Shown: in pieces, positions 54,368 through 64,000 of the stretch | Position numbering within the stretch: position 1 is the stretch's first letter | Layout: every line of letters starts with the position of its first letter | From: Onchidella celtica | Lineage: Eukaryota > Mollusca > Gastropoda > Systellommatophora > Onchidiidae | Length of the DNA: 64,000 bases | NCBI GenBank assembly: GCA_963931925.1 | Contig: OZ007570.1 | Location: 59,869,848 to 59,933,847, forward strand | Direction of reading: 5' to 3' | Made by a program: the position numbers and the translations under genes | The notes under the pieces: generated by a model | Database searches by the model: none | Seen by the model: the letters and a program-made list of their open reading frames with translations, nothing else | What the model was told of the DNA's origin: nothing

Positions 54368-55208
54368 GATGATGATGATTCTGATATTGATATTTCTCTA
54401 TATTTTCAAGAGTAAATAACATGATTTCGTGTTCTTATTGTTATCATTGTTACTGGTTTGCATTCTGTAACGTTTCAAGTGGATCTGGACAGGTGGAGTT
54501 CATCAGTCGCAAACATTTAGTGCCTATTTAGTTTTATGTCTGCTGGATGATGGAATTGCACTATCTGTCAGTTGGATTATCATTATGTTGTTTTTTTTTT
54601 TTTCTGTGTGTTCTTTTCTGGCCTTTTCTCTCTACATCATTGTAACAAAAAATACAATGCATGTTTTATTCATGGCCAACCAACTATCAAAATAATAATA
54701 ATAATAATAATAATATCATCAACACACACGAGTGAAATTAATGCGGAAGTCTAATCATGTCAGTTTGAATGGATACTCAACTCTTTTGTATATCAATGCA
54801 TTTTAATGCATGTTTGTTCCTTCTAAAATGTATCATGATTTACAGGAGTCGAGAACGTATGTATGTACACCAAAGTAAACTAAGGCTGAAATAAACTGTT
54901 AGTGTTATTATTATTTTCTCTAAATTGCATTATGACTTGTTGGTGTCAAGAATGTGTTCATGTTTGTATTAATATGATATCTGATGACAGTGATGAAAAA
55001 CAGACTGAAATAAACTGTGGTCTTGGCTTGTTTTTAAAAAAAAAGTAGGGGGTATAATCTGGACTGGGGGGGTATAGTCTGGCCTAGCCCAAAGTAACCC
55101 CGGGGTATAAACTGGCCTAGCCCAGAATATACCCCGGGGTATATTCTGGGCTAGGCCAGTTTAACCCCGGGTATAGTCTGGGCGGGGGGTATATTTTGGC
55201 CTGTTACA
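54368..55208 (-). repeat. Right inverted arm, outer part
   Basis: Continues the arm from gatgatgatgattctgat to the terminus tgttaca. Relative to the left arm it has a small internal duplication around ctgaaataaactgt (54886 and 55006). Short AT-rich frames here (54572-54754) are not genes. Confidence 0.8.
55108..55163. repeat. Perfect 56-bp palindrome near foldback terminus
   Basis: Each 28-base half is taaactggcctagcccagaa followed by tatacccc and its complement, with no spacer. The left-arm counterpart (about 27674-27729) has one mismatch near the centre. Confidence 0.9.
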
Positions 55209-55250
55209 CCGGGACCTTCGGCATAAGAGGCGAGCACCTGCGCATAAAAG
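55209..55250 (-). repeat. tRNA-derived SINE, copy 3, head remnant
   Basis: ccgggaccttcggcataaga ggcgagcacctgcgc is the complement of the box A half of the tRNA-like head. It completes the SINE broken at 27629. CCGG is present at both break edges. Confidence 0.75.
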
Positions 55251-55376
55251 GTGAAAATATTTTGTACAGATAGCGTCTTGTCCCGTGAGCTCTAGTTCTC
55301 TGAGATCAATAATCATTAATTTTCATATTAATTTCATAGTCTTGTGAAGGCTGTTCACTGAAAGGGCTAGATGAGT

Positions 55377-55582
55377 GTATTATAAAAAAAAACAAACACT
55401 GAAAATCTGTTGAGTTGCAGCAAGGCTTAAAGCAAATCCAAAATCTGGCAAAAAGAAAAAAATAGTAGTAAATTGCAAAGCCTCGCATAAGGAGTAATAC
55501 AGTAACAAATACAATAAAACACAAAGTATTTCTCATGCAAGGTTTTGCTACATACAACTTTTTCTTCCAGCCTTATTTTGGC
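55377..55582 (+). repeat. Short hairpin (MITE-like) repeat, full-length copy
   Basis: It has both arms. The first runs aaatccaaaatctggcaaaa ... gcaaagcctcgcataagg; the second runs tctcatgcaaggttttgcta ... ccttattttggct, roughly the reverse complement. An A-rich centre (aataaaacacaaag) lies between. This copy shows the family is an inverted-repeat element of about 200 bp. Confidence 0.75.
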
Positions 55583-56082
55583 TAGATGAGTGTAGTCTCT
55601 TGTAAACTTTGAGAAATGGAGAAAAAGTGTTCTGGCTGTGATACTTCCAGGAAGAATCCAGGGTCAGGATAAGCTCAGAGTGCAGGATGGGATTAAAACT
55701 AAACAGGTATTAGTTGTAAATATCTTGTCATATTGTATCTTGACTTGCATATTACATGTGACTATAGCTAACATTCAGTCTGTGATAAAGAGAATGATGA
55801 ACTGTCATAAAACCAGGAAATGTTAGAACCACTTTGCTCACATGGTCTGATTGTTGCAAATATACTTTTCATTGAAACTGGTCACCTGGATTTCACTCAC
55901 CTGTAATCTTCCATACTATAACATCACAAGATCAACATGCTTGATTTAATTAATAATTTACTTTAATAACATATAAAATGATTTATTGCTTTGTCCATCT
56001 TGATAGGGCCATGGGCTGGGAAAAATTTATTTTTAAAAAAAAGGGTGTCTTTTTGGTATTTCAAGTTGAGATTATGGAATTA

Positions 56083-56630
56083 TAATATGTGAGTGTGCAT
56101 GAGAAAACCCACAATTTGTCGAAAACATGACATTTTGAGTTCTGTACATATGATAAAAGACAAGACATTCCTGATAAATTGAAGTCACACATCCCTAAAA
56201 CAAGATTTTGAGAAAATGGCATTTAATCCTAAAAGTGGCAATAGCTAATTGACCCATTAATATTGGAGTGATTGCTGTTAGGAGACCGTAGTGTCTAATA
56301 ACTAAGCCGGTATAGAGATCATAGTGAGTAGTGTTCACTGCTCATCTACAGTTTACCCTGTAATATGCTACGGTCCCCTGAACAACAGCCAAATCGGAAG
56401 TTTTTGGATCTTGTTAGGAGACCGTAGTCTAATTACAAAGCCTTTATAGAGATCATAGTGAGTAGTGTTTACTGCTCGTCTACAGTTTACCCTGTAACAT
56501 GTCACGGTCCCCTAAACAACAGCCAAGTTGGAAGTTTGTGTCGGACCCATATTTTCACTTCAAAGCCGTTTTTGTCAAAATCAGCTCTTTCGACATATTG
56601 TGGGTTTTCTCATGCACACTCACATATTAC
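56083..56630. repeat. Inverted-repeat element, about 550 bp
   Basis: The left end taatatgtgagtgtgcatga gaaaacccacaat is the exact complement of the right end at 56597-56629 over more than 30 bases, apart from one or two sites. The match then weakens through gtcgaaa. The interior contains two tandem hairpin units (56278 and 56414). There is no ORF of transposase type. Confidence 0.8.
56278..56549. repeat. 136-bp tandem duplication of a hairpin unit
   Basis: Units start at 56278 and 56414. Each runs ttaggagaccgtag ... gatcatagtgagtagtgtt ... ctacagtttaccctgtaa ... acggtcccct. The ends agaccgtag and ctacggtcc pair, so each unit can fold on itself. Confidence 0.8.
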
Positions 56631-56999
56631 GGAAATCTTTCATTTAGTCTCCATACATTTTCCCCTGCTCTCTGTTAAGGTATTTTTTCTCTTGTATTTT
56701 ACATAGAGATTCACTGTTCAGAATACATTAAATTTGCTTCGGTGAAGACATTTTCCCTCTGTATCAGTGAAAAGTAAAATTTCAAATGATAATTATCATT
56801 TTTATATTTTTATTACTTAGGGTCATTTTGCAAGAGTTCATAAATTTTGAGACTGCTCAAAAGCAAAATTTGTCTTCACTGTCAAAAGAACTTTTATAGC
56901 TTGCAGGTTAAAATGGATAGTTATTTTCTGTAAATGTGACATTTTTTTCTTTTGATCACGCAGAGTAAAGACTGAAGGTGTGGGTTTTATTTACCTATG

Positions 57000-59520
57000 A
57001 TGCTGACGTGCCTTGAGTAGCTCTTAACTTTTATGTGTGTGTTTTTAACATTTTTTTCTTTTTCCAAATGAATTTTCATGGACAACTCAACACTTGTTTC
57101 ATATTTTTGTGAAGCTGTACAAACAATTTGTCTTTGAAGTATCATTTTTTTTTTGTCGTTATCTATTATCTTTTTACTGTAAATTTATTTACTGTCAGCA
57201 TATTTTTATAATTATTGATCGCGATTAACTTTAGTGATTGAGCTAATTATTTAGTCGGTGAACACATCATTTAGTTGATCATTTGATTGACTAATTAGAA
57301 TAGCTTTAATATTAATGAAATAAATTGTGACAACTTACACATGACTAAGAGAAATTCATCATATTCTAGTCTCTGCTTATAATTATTCATGGCAGTATGA
57401 ATGGGGGATGACTTGAGTGTCACTGCTGGACATTGAATGCTACTGACTTTTGGAAATTGACAAGAATTGACAATTGAATTGCAATTGAATTGGAAGCTTA
57501 CCATTCGTGTTACATGAAGATCAAAGATCTCAAGAAGATCTGTCGAGCATGTGGCTTCTGAATATTTTTGAATATTAAATCTTTGCTAAAATTGAAAGAA
57601 CGTGAACCATTTTAAGATTATAATATTAATTTTAGTAATATATTTCTGATTAGGACAATAACAGAAGCAGACCTGTCTTCTACATTTTACAAATGAAAAT
57701 GTCAGCCCATCTTCAGAGTGACTTACTTATTTTCTGTTTTCTTTTTCTTTCTATTTCTTCTCCTAATATTAGTGACCTGAAAATGATCAGAGCCAACCCG
57801 GTAAGATTTCCTTGTTTATTAAATGGAAGTAATTTCATATAAAAAGTAATCACTTGTTCCTATGTTGAAATGAAAATGAGCAAATGAGAAAACCAGAGAA
57901 TTTATTCGACAAACCATTACAGTAGTGATTGAAAAAATACTTGAATGTGTCAATGAGGTGCTTTTGTTCTTAATGGAAGACGATCCTTGTATATTGTGTC
58001 ACCTTATACAGTTTACCTTACAGGTGCAATGTATTAGAATTTTGAGGTGCAATACTTACCACAAGTCTATATGATGCTTTATGCAATCTTCTGTTTTCTT
58101 TCATTTTGCAATTCCTCAGTTATGTTACCAATACCATTGATGATGCATTGTTCTTTTGTTTATTTCCACGTATTGGATATTTCGTTTAGTTTTCTGCAAC
58201 ATTTACAATTACAAAGTGTACTTAGACCTTATTTTGAACCTTAGTTTTTGTGATATTTTGCTTTTTGTTTATTCCCCATCTTGCCTTTCTGTTCAAGTTA
58301 GAAAGCTGCCTAACATGTAATTTGATCAACATAACACTGTATGGAAAAATGGTATTCAGTTTGATAAATTATAACATGTTGTTCAATAAACATATCACTA
58401 TGACACATTTACATTGTCATGAAATCTTGTCTTGTGTATATCAGCCTAATAGTCATGAGCAAAGTGTTCCAAGCATTACACTGTGTTCAAATTTCATGTT
58501 CTGTAAATTATGTCTGTGTAGATTTTGTTAACATTACAGCGTTGGAAAGTGATACATGATAGATGTCTATGAGATACTTTCATATTATTTGGTTTATTTA
58601 TGGAGTATTTAGTGTCTGTTGTCCATTATCACAGTGAAGGATTTGGTAATTTGTTATGTTGATAAAGCCAGAACAATTATTTCCCAGTGGTATCGTTATT
58701 AACATGACAGTACAGTGGTTGAAAAACACACTTTTCATTATTGGTTTATGTGTGACTCAGCATACATTTATCTGGCAGATGATATTTGTGAGATGGCGAG
58801 AGATTAATTTTAAGGCCGCAGATTAAACTGACATTGATCCTGACAGTAGTACATTACTTTGCATAAGGAAAAATTTGGAACAATGCATCCTCGTAAAAAA
58901 TGCAATGCTTGGGTGGTTTTAGTTAAACAATACTCAGTTTTGACTTCTAAATAAATTTTGTTCAAATTCTTTTTATTTGTTTATTATGCTATCAAATATT
59001 CATACTTGGGATGAAAGCATTGAAAAATTAAACAGAAGATAGAACATCAACAGCATTCTCAAATTAAATAAAATGCTGCAATTTTTAAAATGTTTTTTCT
59101 TGTGCAAAGTGATCCAACAATTTGCTTTACCTAAATAACAATTGTGTGAAAGTATGAGGCAGATCACCGCAAAATTAATCATATCTTTGACAGTTCATAG
59201 TGAAAAATATTAATGAAATTCTATTTTCTTATGTGAGAAACAAAGGTTTATGTCATGTAAAATGTAAAACAAGACTTAAAGTCCAACTGAAAGAAGAAAA
59301 AAAAAGCATCACATGACATTGAAAGATGGGAAAAAAAAGATATTTATGTAAAAATGTGGCTTAGGTTAGGGGAAGCAAATTTGTTGATATGATGAATAAA
59401 AGCCCCTTGTTAATCAGAGTAAGGCATTGATGTGGCCAGGCTTGAAATTGATATTTATTTGTTTCAATGTTGAAAATAGAGTCTTGTAGCTGGAAATAGA
59501 GCCATATTATCTGCGATAGT
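57000..59520. other. Non-coding AT-rich stretch
   Basis: No coding region with recognisable similarity. Short frames (58047-58244, 58250-58531) are AT-driven. A short segment with good splice-like borders at 57773-57800 is discussed as a finding. Confidence 0.5.
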
Positions 59521-59526
59521 ACCAAA

Positions 59527-59692
<166 letters not shown>

Positions 59693-59699
59693 GTTTCAT

Positions 59700-62585
59700 C
59701 TTTCGGCAGTGCAATTGTATTTGTTAGAAAGAAATCTTACGAACTTAATGAAGAGGTGAAAAAAAAACCAAACTGAAATGTGAACTATGTGAATGGAAAG
59801 TTGATGTCACAAAAATCGGCTTTCATGTTATATGTGAGATCAGAGCAGGTGAAATGCCTGTATCATAAATTTGTAAATGTGCCAAAATGGATTCTAGTCG
59901 TGATTAAGTTTGATGCAAGATGAATTTAAATTTTAATACCATTGATATTAATTTTCCCTGTAAATTATTATTGGTACAAGTGAAAATTCAGCAGGATGTT
60001 TTACGTTTTTATGAGCTGCATTAGATTCTCAATAATTCAGTTTTATCGTAATTTTGTTTTTCACATCCACGAAACCTCTTTTTGATGAATTGATTTTATT
60101 CGGCTGACTTAGGGTTGCAATAATTTAGAATGTTGAGAAGATGTATGTGTTTCACTACCTCACCCAAACCAGTGTTAGTGCACTGTGTTCATAAAATAGT
60201 CACATTGGTTAGAACTTACCCATCTTTAGACAAGTACTTAAAGAACATCTACTACATGAAGCAAAGTGTCCCAAGGGTTAAGCAATGCTCTGAGATGGTA
60301 TTTGTATCAGTCTAGGAAATTATTCATTTGTTTTCCTAACACTGAAAAATTTATTGACATGTAATAACTTGCTCCTGATGGTGCTAAGTGAAGCAGTGAA
60401 GGAAATTGACCTGAGTGATTAATTAATTTCTAAAAATTCTAATTTAAGCTTACTATTGGACAGTCACATATTGTGGAGTGTTGTGAAGTAGGATACGGAA
60501 ATTTCATTGGGGGAATGATACTGGTTTCGTCTTCACAAATACACACAACCAGACAACATATCCTTTTGATCAAATATACTAATTCTTGCACAACTTCATC
60601 CAATTTCTTTTGAGTTTGTGGTTTTTGAAAGATTTTAATTGCAGTCTGTAGCCACTTCGAAAACTGTGAATGGAAAATTACCTTAATCAGATTTATATCC
60701 TTCTCTATAGTGATAAAAGGAATGTATAGTCGGGAAATGGTATTTTGAACATGAAAAAGTGATCTGAGATATAGCAAAAGAAATAGGTATCCTCACTGTT
60801 ATTGACAGTAACAAGTAGTCACAGATAATAATATTTGTTATGATATTTAAAGCTTTTATTTATTAAAAGTGTGTTAACCCCTCCCCACATTCCACTAAAC
60901 TCCATCACTCAACACCCTCCCCCTAACCCTCGCAACATTAGAATAAATAATGTTATACCCTCTAGTGCTAATTGTTCTGTGATCAGATCATATATGTAAA
61001 ATACCATGCTGAGAGAGTTGAGTCATTCATAACATTATACGATTTCCCGTTGTGTTGAAGAAAGTGTTGCACTGCTAACACAAAAAATAAAGGCAAGTCA
61101 TCTGTGGTTTCCATCATTAGTTCAATATACAATAATGGAATATTTATGTACATTTCAGTGATGCATTATTTGTGATCCAGTGACTCAGATAGTTTGTAGT
61201 GTTTTTTTTTTTTTTTTTTACATAATTGAGTTTGTTTTTCATTCCATTATGTTTAGTTATTTACAATGTCCTTCATATCATCCATTTATACTTTACCTAG
61301 TCTGGTCTGCACATGTGGGATCTTATGAAAACTTACCACCTTGTCTATGTGATAATTAAAAGTATATAGTGTCATTTATTACCATAGTTGACAAGCATTC
61401 ATCACTCAAGCTACCTATTTTGGCCTAAGTTGTTTCACTCTTCTTTTCATTATACAGTGAATAACATTTAGAAAATATTCTGTTCAATTTACATTTTGAA
61501 TGAGATGGAAACAGTTCTCAAGTAGTCTTCAGAATTTTTGAAATCACAGATGAATAAGAAAAAAAACAAAACGACTTCATTCTGTAGATATGTGGATTGC
61601 TTGTGACTTGCCCTTAAATGCATGTTTAGACAGTTGAAAAGGAAAATAGAAAGCATTGAAAAATTCTGTTCCTCTTTAATCAGTACAAAACAATATAAAA
61701 TTTTTCAAGGATTTCAAAGAATATCTGGCAAAAAAGATGATGGTCGTCATCTTGTCACCTTTCCCTGAGACTAGTAATTGAAAAATTCAGAAAGTAGATT
61801 TTCATATGTATACTTAACAACATTAGAGCCTCATGGAATGATCATAGTTATACACTGCTAAGCCAAAAAATAACCAAATAGCAACTTGCAAAAATTCCTC
61901 ATAACTAGATCAGCTGGACTGAAATAAAACACTTTTTGCTTCTCCTGAAAAGGTAGCAAAAACTGGTTACTACAATAGTAGGGATTGGTGACGATCTGAA
62001 GTCATGCGAACACATCTGTGTGGTGCCATGATAGGGCCAGCGTTTTATTTTTAACCTAGCCCATGTGTTGCTTTTTGGTTATATCTGTTTTATGAAATTT
62101 GCAAATCTTCCTCATACTGATTGGTAATCCGCACATGACAACCAAAGTGGTTTCACTAATCCAACATGGACCTCTATCATTTTCATGTCGCCAGCCTAAC
62201 TGAAATTGCCCTGATGCTAATCTAGCCTATATACTTGATTTAGTGCAATGACTCTTCTCTCATGACATAGAATTTTATATCTCATAATAATCTTCCCATG
62301 CACCATTGCCGAGTGAGCAGTAATCTCAACAAGGTAGTGGTGTGGATGTGAGCACAATGAAATAAACTATGTTGTAATTACAGCTCAGCAAAGTGTATGT
62401 ACACTTTAACATTATTATCTACCAATTTTCAACTTTGTTTGTGTGTAATGAAGGACAAAAAAACGTAAATAAATACAATGTTTTCTCTCCGTCTCACGAG
62501 TTCTTGTGATTTGCTTGTATGTTGTGATTGTGTGAGCCATGTTGTCGCGATGGGAATGTTAGGTCATATTTATGCTTAATAGAAG
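59700..62585. other. Non-coding AT-rich stretch
   Basis: Nothing recognisable. It has a poly-T at 61203-61219 and scattered AATAAA-like words. The frame at 60439-60777 (-) has no known domain. Confidence 0.5.
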
Positions 62586-62783
62586 TCATTTATTTATTCT
62601 GTCTGGGCTGCAAAAGGAAAAACAATAGTGAAATAAATCTGGTCTGTGATATATGAACAGACAGTATGAAAAAAAAAGTCCATAAAAGTAAGATATCATA
62701 GTATTTCTATCCTCTCTTTGAGTGTTACTGAACACGTCATCATCATGGGGCTTTAGGGTGGACATGTAGGCACCTAAAACTTT

Positions 62784-63172
62784 GTGGCTACAAGGCCAAA
62801 TTGTACCACTGCCAAACAAACACTCTGGCTGAGAGAGTGGACTGCCCCTGTAAAATGGCTCAACCACCAGTCTTTTGAAGAGACTCTTTGGCCATGCCCC
62901 ATCAAGGCCCAGGCTGCTAGAGAACGTCGCCACTGGGCAGAGTCTATCCCACAACAGCAGAAGACATCCAGTGCCTTGTATGCTCGTGTCTCTGTAAGTC
63001 CCAACTTGGACTTTGGAGCCATCTCCACAAACACAAATGACAATGCAGATATGTCCTCCTCGAACACGAAAGACCACCACGACAATACCAAAACTATGGA
63101 ATTTGGTGTTTTGCCTCTTTTGACAATGAATTACAGGACACATCCATTTTTGGTCAAAATTCACTCTCTAAT
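62784..63172 (+). other. Unassigned open region on both strands
   Basis: An island of higher GC than its flanks, open on + (about 130 codons before a poly-T run) and on - (192 codons, 62586-63164). Neither product is recognised. There is no ATG at the + start and no clear splice acceptor. It could be a repeat fragment, a pseudogene or an exon; the strand is undecided. Confidence 0.2.
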
Positions 63173-63430
63173 ATTATTATTTAGGATTTTTTTTTTTTAC
63201 CTGCAAAAGAAAAGTCACATTTTTATGGAATAATGACTGAAAATTTTCTTCTTTGTCTTATCTTTGCATATGGCTGGTCATAAATCAACTTTCTTACATC
63301 TGTGTATTCTATGAAGAATAAAATTGTGGTGTAACTGTATACAGTGTATTATAGGTTCTATTAGTCTGAGCATCGAATCCAAGGGCCATTATTAATGTGA
63401 CCTAGATCCAACACGGAGTGATCACTAATA

Positions 63431-63682
63431 AAAACAGTGAGGAGAAGACAACTGCAGTTCATTGGACACCTGAATCGACACAAAGGTCTTGAACACCTTG
63501 CTCTAACAGGAAAATTAGAGGGCAAAAAAAGCAGAGGTAGACAGAGAATAACATATTTAGAGAGTTTGAACAGATGGGCGACTGGGAAAAACCAGGACAA
63601 TAAGGGCTTTTTGAGAGCATCCGAGCAGAGGAATGAGTGGCGAACCATGATCGTCGATATCTGTTCCGGATCCGGCACTTGA
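63431..63682 (+). pseudogene. Non-LTR retrotransposon RT, C-terminal remnant
   Basis: The translation contains RRRQLQFIGHLNRHKGLEHL, GKLEGKKSRGRQRITYL, and RNEWRTMIVDICSGSGT ending at TGA. This pattern (R-Q-L-x-F-x-G-H, G-K-x-x-G-x-R-x-R-G-R-Q, W-R-x-M-I) is the usual C-terminus of endonuclease/reverse transcriptase proteins of LINE elements. A stop lies just upstream at 63419, so only a 5'-truncated end remains. It is followed by a short (GA)n tract (63681-63698). Confidence 0.8.
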
Positions 63683-64000
63683 AGAGAGAGAGAGAGAGAT
63701 CCAGATATAAAGTTAGGCAGGATATCGTAAAATTCGCATGATTTATCTTGCTTGGGTCAGCTAAATTACACAATGACAAAGCAGTGGTTATTCCTGGAAA
63801 AACTGTCTTCTGTCTATGCAGAGTATTTTTTGCGTGGCAATTTCCTGGCCAGCAAACCCGATGGAAATCTGACGCGTAGTGTTGACATCAAGTTTTACAC
63901 ATAGGAATGATGTCGTTCCTCTATGGTTTCGACAACAAACCAATGCCGGTTTGATGTAGGAAACCTGCTCTATGGTGATCCTACCAATCCTATGGAAAAT

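Larger units (their letters stand above)
27630..55208. mobile_element. Foldback-type DNA element with long inverted arms, split by LTR array
   Basis: The ends are inverted copies (tgtagcaggcc... and ...ggcctgttaca) flanked by CCGG (27626-27629 and 55209-55212). Left arm 27630-29075 pairs with the right arm, which is 29390-29774 plus 54368-55208, separated by the LTR array. The match can be followed through many ordered blocks, for example aactaatccagtg near the centre, gattctagaatgat, gtctgctggatgatggaatt, cgtttcaagtggatctggac and cttgtttttaaaaa. Without the 24,588-bp array and 5-bp duplication the element is about 2986 bp. No transposase ORF is present, so it is non-autonomous. The family is not recognised. 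Confidence 0.85.

Noticed and set aside
60439..60777. 112-codon ORF on - strand
   Set aside because: No recognised domain or splice context; AT-rich chance frame.

Overview
The window is animal nuclear DNA: AT-rich, with GT-AG introns and SINEs, and no sign of bacterial gene organisation. The gene content and repeat types suit an invertebrate, plausibly a lophotrochozoan such as a mollusc, but no species can be named from the sequence alone.

Host gene. Eleven coding exons on the + strand (4632-26732) splice cleanly, with matching phases, into the last ~1011 residues of a DAGLA-type sn-1-specific diacylglycerol lipase. It has the GHSLG nucleophile, the catalytic Asp and His, and a long C-terminal tail carrying a PPxxF Homer-binding motif. 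The N-terminal membrane exons lie upstream of the window. Region 1-4631 holds only repeats and non-coding DNA.

Retroelement in the gene. The intron between exons 8 and 9 carries a 7.2-kb LTR element (15285-22483) in sense orientation. It has 1188-bp LTRs, a 5-bp target duplication (GAGAT) and a tRNA-Pro-type primer site. Its pol is crippled by two internal deletions, in the integrase core and in reverse transcriptase.

Nested cluster behind the gene. About 0.6 kb after the stop codon is a tRNA-derived SINE (- strand). It is split by a foldback element with inverted arms of more than 1 kb (27630-55208). The right arm of that element is in turn split by a 24.6-kb array of LTR retrotransposons (29775-54362). 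The array is LTR-internal-LTR-internal-LTR-internal-LTR with an exact 7785-bp period and a single AAGAT duplication at its outer edges. Each of its three internal regions has an intact 1504-codon gag-pol ORF. The pol order is protease-integrase-RT-RNase H: Ty3/gypsy-type proteins in a Ty1/copia-like order, as in the Gmr1 group. The implied order of events is SINE, then foldback element, then LTR element, then expansion of the LTR element by recombination between LTRs.

Right flank (55209-64000). This part holds the other end of the SINE, a copy of a short hairpin repeat seen five times in the window, a hairpin-within-hairpin inverted-repeat element (56083-56630), a long (TG)n tract and the C-terminal remnant of a non-LTR retrotransposon RT. 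I see no convincing host gene there.
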